Source: Silurus meridionalis (taxonomy: Eukaryota; Chordata; Actinopteri; Siluriformes; Siluridae). Taken from it: a DNA stretch of 64,000 bases. The position numbers were made by a program, and so were the translations under genes. Of the stretch, positions 25,726 through 38,647 are shown one piece after another. The stretch lies in assembly GCF_014805685.1 (NCBI RefSeq), contig NC_060886.1:15755108-15819107 (forward strand), given 5' to 3'. The notes beneath the pieces are model-generated. The model was not told where the DNA came from. It was given only the letters and a program-made list of their open reading frames with translations, and did not search any database. Numbering within the stretch: the first letter of the stretch is position 1; each line of letters begins with the position of its first letter.

Positions 25726-27407
25726 ATATAGCTGCAAGCAGCGATGGCGGGCCCTCGCACATTTGTGTATCGCTATACGGTGCCCCCCAGAAAACAATGC
25801 ACGGTGTGCAAGTGCATCAAGTGGGTAAATATCAGTGGACTATTTTATGTTGTTACTGACCCATTTGGGGACTGTAAGTAAAAGAAACCTCACATTTTAG
25901 ACAAACAGGGGCGCTAGTGGGCCACTTAAGAGACACACCCTTGTCCGACCTTTTTGGACACACTTAACAGCCGACAAATGTGATGTATGTGTTAAATTTC
26001 AAGTTAATCTAAGCACGCCAAAAGCCTTAAATATGCCTGAAATAAAATGTAAGTTTGACGCGTTGCCATGAGAACAGCGTTCGAGATATCAAAAATCACA
26101 TTGCAGTTTATCATCTACAATGTCTCGGGATCATGTTGCTTAAGTTTGGTGTCAATCGCATGAATATTCTAGGAGGAGTATTTAAAAGTTCACCACATGC
26201 AACTGTCAAAAATCCACCTTTGTGACTGAAACACTTCCTGTTGGGCGGAGCTAATAGGTTTGATTGTGAAAGTTGTTCGGGTCTATGAGATCTATATGCA
26301 TACCAACTCTTGTACATGTGCGTACGTGTTTGCCTAATTTGTGCACCGATCATTTTTTTTGCATTACAGGGGGCGCTACAGAGCCCTACTGCCACGTCTG
26401 TGCCTAATCTCCGGTGTTTTTGAGCATGTTAAGGCACTCAAAGTGCATGCCAAGTGCTTAATTACGCCTGAAAATGAAAGTAAAGTTTGACGTTGCTATG
26501 GGAACAGCGTTTGATATGTCAAAAATTCCTCCTCAATTTATCATCTACAATGTCTCAGCATCATGTTGACCACTTTTGGTGTCAATCGCATGAATATCCT
26601 GGGAGGAGTATTTAAAAGTTCACCACATGCAACTGTCAAAAAATCCACCTTTTGTGACTGAAACACTTCCTGGCACCTGTTGGTGGCGCTATGTCCGAGA
26701 TTCACAATAGGCACATTGATGCGATCGGAATCCTTGTCCGAACATATACACAGCATGTCATCCGAATAAGACATTTTTTGCTTTAGATATTAGACACTAA
26801 CTTTTTCACTGAATTCGCCATAAATTTGTTGCCTCGCCACGGCAGCACCGTTCAAAATATCAAAAATCCCTTCACAATTTAGCAAGGGCAATGTCTCGGC
26901 ATCATGTTCTCCACGTTTGATGTCAATTGCATGAATTCCCTAGGAGGAGTATTTAAAAGTTCACCACATGCACCTATAAAACAACCCAACATGAAGTCGG
27001 CCATCCAAAATGGCAGATTTCCTGTTGGGCGGAGCTAATAGGTTTAATTGTGAAAGTTGTTTGGGTCGATGAGATCTATATGCATACCAACTCTCTTACA
27101 TGTGTGTACATGTTTGCCCCATCTGTGCACCGATATTTGTTTTTGCATTACAGGGGGCGCTACAGAGCCCCCCTGCCACGCCTGTATACCAGCCTTTCTA
27201 AGGCCCTAGTGACAAAGGACTCTGACGTGTGTGCCAAATTTCAAGAGTTTTCGAGTATGTTAAGGGACCTCTAATGACCAATGTGTGTAAAAAAATAAAA
27301 TAAAATAAATAAATAAATAAATAAATAAATAAATTCTAAGGAAAACAATAGGGCTTCGCACCTCTGGTGCAGGCCATTCTGGCCTGCTCCTCGGTGCTCG
27401 GGCCCTA
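25726..27407. mobile_element. Large unclassified fish repeat, copy 2 (head-to-tail)
   Basis: This copy has the same start (TATAGCTGCAAGCAGCG) and end (GCTCGGGCCCTAAA) as copy 1, but is only 1.7 kb with about two internal units. The two copies share one boundary without spacer. A (TAAA)n run is present near 27300, where copy 1 has an A-run and TAA. Confidence 0.75.
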
Positions 27408-27429
27408 AAAATAAGAGAAATTCCTTAAG

Positions 27430-28175
27430 ATTCTGGTCCATGCTGACATGATGATTGCATTACACAATATTGGCAGGTTTTTAGGTCGACATTCATGGGG
27501 AGAATCTCCCGTTGTACCACGTCCCAAAGTGGGAAGGCGACTGAAAAACGTGAAATGGTGCATTATCATAGAGGAAGCAGCTTTTAGAAGATGGCCATGA
27601 AGGGATGCGCATAGTCAGCAACAATGCTCAAATATGCTGTCGCATGCTTGGTATAGATGAGCCCAAAGTGTGCCAAGAAAACATTCCCCACACCATTACA
27701 CAACCTCCACCATTCTGGAATGCTTACACAAGGCAGGTTGACACAAGAGATTCATGCTGTTGGTATCAAATCCTGACCCTACCATGTACAAGCAGATTTT
27801 GAACTGTCAAGTTCTGGTAAACCTGTGTTTACTGCACACTCGTTTTTTTGTTCTTGTTTGAGAGAAGTGAAACTTGTGGTAGTCTGCTTCTGTAGCCCAT
27901 TCACCTCCAAGTTCAAAGAACTTCTGCTCACCACAATTAAACAGCTTGACAACTGTGTTTGTCAGCTTTTGATTGGCCTACAATCTCCAACTTACATGTC
28001 TTACTTAGAATCCACAAGCTCACATTTCACCTCATTTTGCTGGTTGCGCTAAAATTGACAGTAGCTGTTGTGCATCTACATGCTTTTATACATTACACTG
28101 TTGGCCCTAATGATTGGCTGATCAAATAATTGCGTACACTAATAAAGTGCTTGGTAAATGAATGTACGTTATCTT
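27430..28175. mobile_element. Tc1/mariner-type relic
   Basis: This degraded element ends with TTGGCTGATCAAATAATTGC and CTAATAAAGTGCTTGGTAAA, signatures of a common fish Tc1/mariner family. The internal sequence is too broken to give a transposase frame. The left end is not certain. Confidence 0.5.
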
Positions 28176-28691
28176 AAAATTGCGGTCTTCCAAACTTCAC
28201 CTACAGCTTCATGAAGTGGGACCTTCCTGTCTGTAATGGGTTTGGACTACCAGTAACCGTAGATGTCTTCCTGGAATTGCAATTATATTAATAGAAGAAA
28301 GCCCTCTTTACAGAAAAAGGGAAGTGAGTCGTTAACACGCTGGCTATACTAAAACACTTCCTGAGGAGACCGAGCACCAATACACAACTCACTGTCAGAT
28401 GCTACTTGCAAGGTAAGTGTACACTTTTTTTTTTTCTTTTTTTTTTAAAGGAAATGGCAAGACATATAAAACAAGTATTGGCACAAGATGACAAAGGCTT
28501 CTGAGAATCTTTTAATATCTCTGTGTTTTAACTGCACACACTATTGTGTATCAAAATTCGTACCATTTGGTTTTGTACCACAGATTTCCATTTTAATGTA
28601 CAGTATGCATTTGTAATAGTCTACACCCTTGAAAAAGAGAGATACATGTTTACTCACATTACCAATGATCATTTCTAGGAGTTTTTTTTTT

Positions 28692-28707
28692 TGTGTGTGT
28701 GTGTGTT

Positions 28708-28784
<77 letters not shown>
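28692..28784. repeat. (GT)n(AT)n microsatellite
   Basis: A GT run of about 25 bp passes into an AT run of about 67 bp, 0.4 kb upstream of gpr82. Confidence 0.95.
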
Positions 28785-28787
<3 letters not shown>

Positions 28788-29179
28788 TATATAAAATATT
28801 AAATCGGTTGGTTCTCAAATTAGTCTGCACTTAAAAAAAAAAAATGTTCTGAAGAGTGATTCACCTCACCGAATAAAAAAGAAAAAAAAGAAAGAAAAAG
28901 TATTACAAATATATTTACATGCTATAGACTTCTTTGTTGTCACGTACATCAGGAAAAATCTGTTGACAGGTTTACCATAAAGTATCAGTTCTACTTTGAT
29001 AATAATAGTCATAACCACTCTAGTAAATATATAAAAGGATATGATCAAACTGTCAGAGCCTATTATTTCTTTAAACAGAAAAAAAGCCCTAAATAGAAAA
29101 ACTGCCTATTAATATTACTGACAAAGCTTTTCTTCATGTGTATCTAGAAAACTGGAAACTCTTTTCTCTGGTAGTCCAA

Positions 29180-30412
29180 ATGGCAGTCTGTATTCAGGCC
29201 GCTCACTTTAATGAATCCTCTTGCTTGTGTCAGACCATCTCCACATATCTGATCCTGCCTGCTCTCTACGCTGCCTTGTTCATCGTGGGCCTGTCTGGAA
29301 ACCTCCTGTCTCTTTGGATATTCATGACAAAGATTTCCACTAAAACTCCCACCCACATCTATCTCATCAACCTGGGCTTCTCGAATCTGATAATGTGCCT
29401 CACCGTGCCTTTCAACGCAGCCTACTACGCTCTGGGCAGCAGTTGGCCTGCTTCCAGCCTGAAGTGCGAGTTTGTCATAAACGTCCTGACCCCAGTTCTG
29501 CACATCAACATTGAAGGAGGCATGCTGATTCTTACTTGGCTGGCGCTAAGTCGTTTTGCTACGCTTATCCAACATAACTATGGCCAACGCCCGAGCAGGT
29601 GCACTAAATTCCTGCCCAGAATCCTCTTAAGCAGACTGCAGAAAGCTCCATTCGCGATTGCCATGTGTATAGGAACCTGGGCCTTCGTGGTGGCGGCGAT
29701 CATTCCCTTAGTGGTTCTCTACTCTACAATGGAGACGGACAGAATGGACAATAACAGCCAACGGTCTTGTTACGGTGTTCCAGTGGAAATTGGTGGCTCC
29801 GGCTCGCAAATGTTCACCATTGTAGGAATTACCCTGTTTTTCCTCTGCTTGCTTTTGGTGATGAGTGCCTACATATCCGTGATAAGGCACATGAAAAGGA
29901 CAAAAAATAATAGCGCCATCTCCGACAGACAAAAAGTCTATTCTAAAGTGTGCCGCAACATTTTGGTCATCCAGATAGTGGTGGTCATTTGTCTCCTTCC
30001 ACATCACATCTATAAAGCTATTTTCATTGCCATGGTAAAGAACGACTCTCATTCTGGAGACCTTTCAGCCAAATGCCACCCTTTTTCCATGCGCATAGAG
30101 GTTAAGAACATTCTCCTCTTCCTGGCTGTTCTACGCGGCAGCATGGACCCCCTCCTTTACTTCCTGCTGGACAAAACCTTTAAAAAGTTTGCGTGCGGCT
30201 TGTTTTGTAAAAGCTTTCAAACAAAAGAGATCCAATCGTCCAGGACTATGAATGAATGTGGACAGCTTAATAAGTATGACAGTGCGATTGAAAAACCTGC
30301 CCTGAAACACAGTGCACCTTCATATTCAAAAACTGAACAAACTTCTAACAATCAGTTAACACCTATCATGGACATGCATCACACTGTACCGCAAAGGAAA
30401 ACATACCTTTAG
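29180..30412 (+). CDS. gpr82: GPR82 orphan receptor
   Basis: This 410-residue class A receptor is close to mammalian GPR82 (shared stretches include THIYL, LSRFATLIQ-like and LLDKTFKK). It is an orphan, reported in mammals to affect food intake and energy balance. Seen: N-glycosylation at N11, GN in TM1 (N41), Asn rather than Asp in TM2 (SNLI), Cys96/Cys197 pair, SRF (124-126) replacing DRY, LLPHH in TM6 (272-276), DPLLY in TM7 (323-327). Human GPR82 is about 336 residues; the excess here is mainly a longer C-terminal tail. The frame is open further upstream but only to non-ATG codons, so I start at the first Met. A likely acceptor (tctctggtag, ending 29174) lies 5 nt before this ATG, which suggests a 5' noncoding exon. 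Confidence 0.92.
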   Translation: MAVCIQAAHFNESSCLCQTISTYLILPALYAALFIVGLSGNLLSLWIFMTKISTKTPTHIYLINLGFSNLIMCLTVPFNAAYYALGSSWPASSLKCEFVINVLTPVLHINIEGGMLILTWLALSRFATLIQHNYGQRPSRCTKFLPRILLSRLQKAPFAIAMCIGTWAFVVAAIIPLVVLYSTMETDRMDNNSQRSCYGVPVEIGGSGSQMFTIVGITLFFLCLLLVMSAYISVIRHMKRTKNNSAISDRQKVYSKVCRNILVIQIVVVICLLPHHIYKAIFIAMVKNDSHSGDLSAKCHPFSMRIEVKNILLFLAVLRGSMDPLLYFLLDKTFKKFACGLFCKSFQTKEIQSSRTMNECGQLNKYDSAIEKPALKHSAPSYSKTEQTSNNQLTPIMDMHHTVPQRKTYL

Positions 30413-31530
30413 GAAGCTACATTCATGTGATGCACCCAAACCCTTCTACAGAGCTCTAAGTGCAAAATATGTATTTAAAAAAAAAGGATATGTATACTGT
30501 GTAATATTTATATGTAAAAAAAAAAGTGCATCAATACGAGTCAAAAATGTCAGTTTACTGTAAATGAATGAATTTAAATAATCCTTCATTCTCATGACTT
30601 TCCGTGCTTATGCACATTCTGTTTTGAATGAAATATAGGGGTTTATAGCAGACTGTGTTCTTTAGCAAACTCTTTTCGTGTTTATCTATTCACAACTATT
30701 TCCTATTAGTCATTAGATGTACAGAATAAATCGTTATCTTTAAAAAATCGGCCATCTGATTAAAGAGAAGAGGAAAAGCAAGACTGCTATAGTCTGATTA
30801 AAGAATGGCTACACTGCATGACTTTTCATGTGCATGTGGAGTCTCCTGAATGAAATTCATACTAAGAAGTGTGAGCAACAGTATAATATTAAGCTTGAAA
30901 TTAGTTAAAGAAATATCTAAAAACAGATGTGTGTTATAATGAATGCCATAGAATAATGAGAAATATGACGTGCCACTATTCGAAATACAGCATCATCACT
31001 TTCCAAGAAAAACAGTTGGGTTGCTCAGCAACAAGTGTCAATGCCAGTCATCTATCAGTGCTCCTCGGTTCTACACTAATTATAAAAATCAGCCAGGACG
31101 CAAATTGTTTTTGTAATATAGCAAGTCAAAAGGTTCATCCAAGACTTTTCTCTTCGTCTCAACTATCAATGTGCTAAAAAGTGTGTGCACATGTGAAGCA
31201 TTACCATTTTTTACAACCTCAATATGTACAATAAAAATCTTTTTGACGCACTATAACAGTTTTTCCATTTATAGTGGAATATATATCATTTCTATGCTTG
31301 AGTAATTGTATCTTTTTATAAGGTAAGGGGTTTTGGATATTACACTCACATTACAAATCTGATTAAAAGTACACTCGTTCTATTTTGCTATGATTGTGAC
31401 CACCACATTTCAGTTTATAAATGACTTCTCGGAGTGTTTCTTTTGTCTGTGGAATAATGCTGCTATCACCATTCTAAAAGCAACCTGAAAGAGAAGAGGA
31501 AGCGACACTTTGCTGCCAACGTAATACTTC

Positions 31531-31611
31531 AATAACACACTGTTCCAGATATTTGATTGATTTGATCAGTGTATATATCTGGAACAGTGTGTTATTGATA
31601 TATACACTGAT
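31531..31611. repeat. Two interlocked perfect inverted repeats
   Basis: A 22-bp perfect inverted repeat has arms at 31531-31552 and 31575-31596. A second, 15-bp perfect inverted repeat has arms at 31565-31579 and 31597-31611, overlapping the first. TGATTTGATCA also recurs directly. There is no TIR-type element around it. Confidence 0.85.
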
Positions 31612-32789
31612 TTGATCATTTCTCCACACACAACAATGCAATCTCTTGTTTCTGAGAAGATACTTGATGTATACACTTTTGCTAAAAAATTAATAAATAA
31701 ATAAAAGAACGAAATAAATAAAAATGTTCATGTGTGTAGTGGTCACTGTTTTTTTACAGGGTAATGTTCATGTTTCTGTAAGACTTCAGGCTTTAACACT
31801 AAAATTTGCAACTGGGAACGAATAAAACTGATGTGTATTTCTGCTTTTTATATTTAGATTATCTAAATATCTTTATACGTGTACGCCTGGATATCTCACA
31901 GCAAGCGTTACATGAACATTATGTACTTTTATTTTTGTTAAAAAAACAAAAAAAACAAAAACAAAAAAACAGCACGTCTATATGTAAGAGTGTAACCTAT
32001 TTTCGTAAGCAGCAAGTGTGAAAATGCAGCGTGAAAGGGGGGGTTAGCTTGTGTTTTTGCACACTCCATGTACCTCAATGTTATAGTAATGTAACAGTCT
32101 ATTTATAGTGCGAGTGTGTTTAATGTACGTTGTGCAAAATTCCTGCCAGGAATGCATACATACAGCTTTGGTCTTGTGTTCAAACATTTTAAACAAACAA
32201 ACAAACAAAAAAAGAAAAAAGAAATACATACAAAATAAAAGGTTTGGTATGCAATCGGAGAGTAAATACAAAAAAAATGTAAAGTTTCAGTACTTTACAT
32301 TTTTTGGACAACTATTAAGTTTCACTCATTACATTTTTTACACAAATATCTGTACTTTCTCCTTTGTACATTTTCAAAACAGGCTCGTTACTTTAGTTTT
32401 AATCTATTTTTTCTTCTTGCTGCACTGTTTTCAGCCCATCAACCTATTTCTTGTCATTGCGGGGCTTTTTCAATCTACCACTGGTGTATAATTTCCTGCC
32501 TCACACACCACAAATGTGGGCTAGTTTACGAAACTAACAAGCAAGGCAGAAGACAACAAGAAGTATGAAGCTAAAGTGGACGAGACAGAGGGAGTCATGA
32601 CTGTAAACAAAGACATTTCTGATCACCTGATGATCATCATCTTTTCTCTGCTTGTGTTCTATATGGTGGATGTTTAGCCTGGATACATTCATTAGATAAC
32701 AAAATTCAAAATTCTTTTATATTAATATATACATATGATATGAGGTCCAGTTACCAGCGTGACACTAATACAGGTAGTAGTAATGGTTC

Positions 32790-32820
<31 letters not shown>

Positions 32821-33188
32821 AAGTGCATGTCAGAGCCCAAACTTCTTTACTTTAACTTGAGAGAGAAAAAGTGCAGTCAATAATTTACCTTTAACCAGAG
32901 TCTTTTAAAACATGATTATCTGTACTTCTACTTAAGTGAAGGATGTGTTTATTTTGCCACCTCTGCTGTATGTCAATGTCATTAAGTTGCACATGTATGC
33001 GCATTCTTACACACACACAAACAAACAAAAACACATAAGAAGGCAGCAATTCATGCACAAAGCCAACGGAGACATGTATAAAATCCAAAGAAAAAAGAAA
33101 GCGCATACAACTTCGTATTTCTGAGCTTTGAGAACCTTGGCAGAGAATTCAGAAAAAAAAAAAAAGTTTTCTGAAAAAGCAACTCTCA

Positions 33189-33365
<177 letters not shown>

Positions 33366-33755
33366 TTATATAGGTTTGTGCTGGAAGAGAAACACTTGGG
33401 CCTATTTCCCCACTCTGGGATTATTGTTTAGGATAATCTGTACGAAAAACAAAATTTTATAAAAAGTTATAAAAAACATCCTAAAAGAAATACTTTGAAA
33501 ATGCTTTAGTCTTTATGGTTTGAATGCTGCTCAATAATTCACTATAATGTGCAGTGCTTTGCAGGAAGAGAGTCTGACAATAGTTCTTGTGCAGTATTGT
33601 ACTGCATAATTACTCTGCCAAAGTGCACCTGTAGTCACACTTACGACTGATTCTAGCAGGAAACCAGTGGTTTTCCAAATTTGACCTCACAATGGTGAAT
33701 GAAACTTTTTTTACAATTTTTTTATCAGTTTAAGTGAATGGCACAGACATGCTCA

Positions 33756-33860
<105 letters not shown>

Positions 33861-34167
33861 CTATCATGACATAACTAAAATCTCTCAGAGTGTATATACA
33901 GTACATAGAGTACATATTAATCCCCAACACATCTTTATCCAAAGAGGGAAAAAATTAAAAAATAAAAACAGAGGAGCAGGAAAAAAATGATTGCTTAGGA
34001 TTCTAAAACGTTGACTCGATGCCAGAGAACTCTAAAAACACCTCGGAATTGCAAAACCATGTCTGATCGTGTGGAGTTTACATGTCCTAGGTTTCACAAG
34101 AGCTCCAGACTTTAAAACGTGTTGGGAGGTCGACTAGAGACACTACAGTGCACTAGTCTGAAGGTGT

Positions 34168-34209
34168 GGGGGTGTGTGTGTGTGTGTGTGTGTATGTGTG
34201 TGTGTGTGT
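34168..34209. repeat. (GT)n microsatellite
   Basis: A GT run of about 40 bp with one interruption. Confidence 0.9.
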
Positions 34210-34394
34210 AGTGTAATAGACTGGAGATAAATCTAGTGCTCAGGAGACCAGGCCTGAATCCACCACCCTCACCGAGCAAAATATGAGAAAATGGACATTA
34301 TATGAAAGTCACCTTTGACACATTTTTATTAGATTTTAAACATTTAAATTGAGAGTCTTCTTAAATCTTACAGTGACGTGTAACAATATGTATG

Positions 34395-34992
34395 AGTGTT
34401 GGACAGTATTGAAGTAAATGTAATTCGTTACTGTACATAAGTAGCCGTTTCACGTATCTGTATTTTTTTTTCGTTCTCTTATTTATCAGTAGATAAAAAC
34501 TTCTAAGTATCTACTTAACACAGACATACAGTTCAGCATCAGTTCAACAGCGAGCAGAACATTTCGAGAGGAATAAATGATGGAGGAAACTCCTGACTCT
34601 AACGTGCCACAGCACCTGAGGCCTCAATTCTCTTTTGAAGTAGTTGAAAAGGAGAATTTGGGCTCATGATCATTTTAATAGAAATCAATCAGTGTTTGAC
34701 TCTAAAATCATTCTATTAATAGACTGGTGTGCTGAGAGTATCATTAGAGTCTTTTCACATGAACCGAGTTGATTAAGCTGAAAGTCTTGTGATAAAAATG
34801 ATAATAGGAACATTATAGTCGTAATAAATCATACTTTGGATACTTAAATACATTTGAAGGCAAATACTTTTGTACTTTTACTCAAGTGAAAGTTTAAAGA
34901 GAGCACTTTCACTTTTACTGGAGTAATATTTTACATACTGTATCTCTACTGTTACTCAATTACATGATTTGTGTACTTGTGTCCACTGCTGA
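34395..34992. repeat. Dispersed repeat, copy A (GGACAGTATTGAAG family)
   Basis: It begins GTGTTGGACAGTATTGAAG and ends TGTACTTGTGTCCACTGCTG. Long stretches, for example GAGAGGAATAAATGATGGAG and GAAAGTCTTGTGATAAAAAT, are shared with 49566-50235. The ends look like imperfect inverted repeats (GTGGTG-TGGAC type), which suggests a non-autonomous hAT. Confidence 0.6.
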
Positions 34993-36090
34993 AAGTGAGC
35001 TTTTTATTAGAAAAGGAATCCGCTGATAAAAAGTCAATGAAACACTATTTCCTGTAACAGAAAATCTAAAAGATATATTCCTCTTATATCACAGCAATTT
35101 GCAGAATGATTACAGCTTTTAATTAATATACTAACACATCATAATTTGATGATCTGTGCATAGTCACTTTAACCCCGTGGAACATCGACAAAACGAGCTT
35201 TAAAAAAAAAAAAAAAAACAACAAAAAAAAAACGCCTTGCTGCGGGTTTTGCAGTTCCCACCAAGAAATCGGGTTTTGCTAAGTCAGTTCAGTACATCGA
35301 ACAGCCAATCTGTCAGCTCTGCTTTTCAGAGAAGTGAAAATCCACGAAGCAGCAACTGCACTACACCAGATAAGACCTCAACCTACATATGAGCTCTGCT
35401 TATATCTTTCTGATGCACTGTGGCATACTGCAATATTCTGCATATAAGAATTAATCCCACAAATTCCAATAGCAATGTATTAAAATGTTTCTGAACAATA
35501 TGAAGTGATCGAAGTAAAAAGAAATCATAGTGCTGATCATTAATGCCGAGCTGCTGACCATAGATTCATTTTATGGTACTAGTAATGAGATATTCGGGAA
35601 TGCTTAACAAAAAAAAGCCATAAAATATCTCTCGGGCGTTTAGCCTGTTGTTTCAGACAAATGAATAAATATCTCCAACTTATTTCTTGACCTGAGAGAC
35701 TGGTACACACAGTATAAACAACAACAAAAACAAACCCATTTAATTGCTGTAAAAATCTGCAGTGTTGTGGTTTTGGACTGGGGCTGCTTTTTTGGTTAAT
35801 GCAGATCATCCTAGCAAAAATGTAGTAATAAATACACAAGTATAAATCTTTTAAATGTGGTTTTATTATTTCCCCTAAAATAACCAGACCACTGTTTATT
35901 ACTTTCAGCTAACTGTGAGTGTTCGTAATACACTACAATCCGGCTGCTATTTAAAGTTTATAAAAAATTACAGGAAGAAAAGAAGAAGAATTACAAACCC
36001 GCCATCATGTATTCTATGACCGGTTATGTAACGGGTTGATATGTAGCAAAAAGCTGCTTGTTGTAAGAAATAGATTACACCAATAATGAT

Positions 36091-36272
36091 AAAACTTTCT
36101 TTCGGGTTCTCCCGTTAGGGGTCGCCACAGCGGATCCTCCGCATGTTTGATTTGGCACATGTTTTTCCTAACGCAACCCTCCCCATTTATCCGGGCTTGG
36201 GACCGGCACTGAGAGTGGCTGGTGTTGGTTCCCTGACCGGAGATTGAACCCCGGCCGCAGCGGTGAGATAAC
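36091..36272 (-). mobile_element. SINE with RTE-like 3' end
   Basis: On the minus strand it has a B-box-like GGTTCAATCTC near its start, a conserved body (GGGAACCAACACC, GCCCGGATAAATGGGG), and a 3' end GTGGCGACCCCTAACGGGAG then CCGAAAGAAAG. That end resembles the RTE LINE 3' end at 57280-57310. The 5' part is shortened. Confidence 0.65.
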
Positions 36273-36552
36273 TGTTTAAATAAATGCCACAGGCACACCT
36301 CAGCCCGTTTAGTTTATAGACATAATACTTAAATGCACTGTTAAAAATATTAGTCTCATTCATTTAAATGCGCACAATAATATTCTGCCAGTTTCCACAA
36401 AACTAGCAGCTTTTTACTCACAGTTCGTGAATGGAGGCGGATGAAGAGAATGGTAAAGATCACACACCTGTACATGATTTAACTGATAAAAGTTCTCTCT
36501 TATAGTAAACAAGGAAAAGGATTAGGGAAAATAAAAACCTGAAATGTGAAAA

Positions 36553-36790
36553 TGTGACTGTGTCAAGTCAAGTCAATTTCTATAGCGCTTTTCACAACAG
36601 ACATTGTCTCAAAACAGCTTTACAGAATTCAACAGTTAAGGTGACTGGTGTGCAATTATCCCTTATGAGCAGCCATGGCGACTGTGGCAAGGAAAACTCC
36701 CTTAGATGTTAGGAGAAAGAAACCTTGAGAGGAACCAGACTCAAAAGGGGAACCCATCCTCATTTGGGACTGTGGCAGGATAAAAGTTTT
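36553..36790. repeat. Common fish dispersed repeat (TATAGCGCTTTTCACAACAG)
   Basis: It carries CTATAGCGCTTTTCACAAC, AAACAGCTTTACAGAATTC, GGCAAGGAAAACTCCCTTAG and GAGAGGAACCAGACTC. A second copy in the other orientation lies at 48740-48975. The repeated SINE/LINE-like family is well represented in fish; class not determined here. Confidence 0.65.
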
Positions 36791-37653
36791 TTCTTTCTTT
36801 CTTTTTTTGGTGGTGAACCTGTCACCTGTCATTCCTTTCTTCCACCCTGAGTCAGCGAATTCTCCACAACATGTCTTTTGGATTAAACCCAATCAGTTCA
36901 AGTGGCTGCTTAACGAGGTTAATCATCTCACCATCTCATCACGCTTGGATCATTTCTAGCAATCACATTTGCTTTGACCTTAATTGTTAGAATGCTGAAT
37001 TATTGATTTGATTAAGTGTGTGAATGTGTGATAAAAAGTGGGTAACCAGAGGCAGGTTTGTTACCTAAAAGAGGAAGCACATGCTCACGCTCCAAACGCT
37101 TGCAGCAATGTTCATGCAAATGCTAAATAAATCACATGACATAAGCTAGAAACACCACACCAGTACACCAAGTATTCTCAGAGCAAAAATAAACACTGAA
37201 TGAAAAAAGAATGCTACACAAAAGAAACATGATTTTATTTCATTATTATAGGATAATACACAAACTGCATACAGGAAAACTCAAAGTTTGAGCTCTTGTG
37301 TGTTCTCAGTGGGATATGGGTAAGAAAATATCACCACTTTATACAAACGTCTCAGCCAACTAGCAAACTGTGTAAAGACTAAATTCAGGCCTGTTTGATG
37401 GACAGCCAATTATTTAGTGTACCATACATGTCCAAATCATTTCCTCGTGTTTTCCCTCTCGGCACCAACAGACATGAGGAACCAAAAGGAGGGGGAAAAA
37501 ATAAATAAATAATTCAATTGGGGAACGAATGAAGAGCTCAGTCTCGCCTGAAGGGCATCATTGGTAAAACACTGCATTAGATTAGATTAGATGAACAAAG
37601 CACACATCTTAAAGGCAATAAAAAAAGTCCAATGTTTGAAAGCAGGTTACTTA

Positions 37654-37989
<336 letters not shown>

Positions 37990-38607
37990 CTACTGCGTTG
38001 GGTAAATACATGAAGATAAGAAATCTGGAAAAAAAAAAAGACTTGAGAAATAACACTAGGGAAAATGTCAGAGGTGTGGAACAGCACCAGATGAGCTGTT
38101 AAAGTGCTGCTAATGTACATGACAACATTGTGCACAGTGCAAAGATAAATAGATAAATGAAAACACACATTAGGTATAAAAATGCAAACTTGCTGGAAGC
38201 TATTTTTCGGGACAGCAGAAACTGATGTACTACTGATGTATGAGTAGGACTGTTCTATATGCTGTAGGAGATCTTTTTTATCTTGGACTTAATTGTGAAC
38301 AATGTTACAATATAGTACAGATTTCTGTCAAACTGTAAATAAATAAACAAACAAACAAACAAACAAACAAAACAGAAAAAAAGACAAAACACCTGTATTT
38401 AAAGACAAAAGACCTGTATTTATATTTTTAAAAAGCCTATAGCTAAAATACAGAAATATGAAATGACATTTTCCAGCACACAATGCAAAATGTACACTAA
38501 TTATAATATAAAATAAAAGTATATATATTTGTTGAATTCTTAATTCTAGAAATCCATTAGAGATTATACAGGTTATGCTAACAAACTACATATACATATA
38601 TATACTC

Positions 38608-38613
<6 letters not shown>

Positions 38614-38647
<34 letters not shown>
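38614..38647. repeat. (TG)n microsatellite
   Basis: A TG run of about 34 bp preceded by an AT-rich tract. Confidence 0.9.

Noticed and set aside
23303..26774. Repeated frames with CGELLNTPP-like motifs
   Set aside because: They recur in every unit of the 22940-27407 repeat with different ends and no start context, so they reflect the repeat, not a protein family I can support.
22940..27407. CRISPR-like or bacterial repeat array
   Set aside because: Unit length (~0.8 kb) and eukaryotic setting exclude it.
29144..30052. Antisense frames across gpr82
   Set aside because: Shadows of the real receptor; no homology in that frame.
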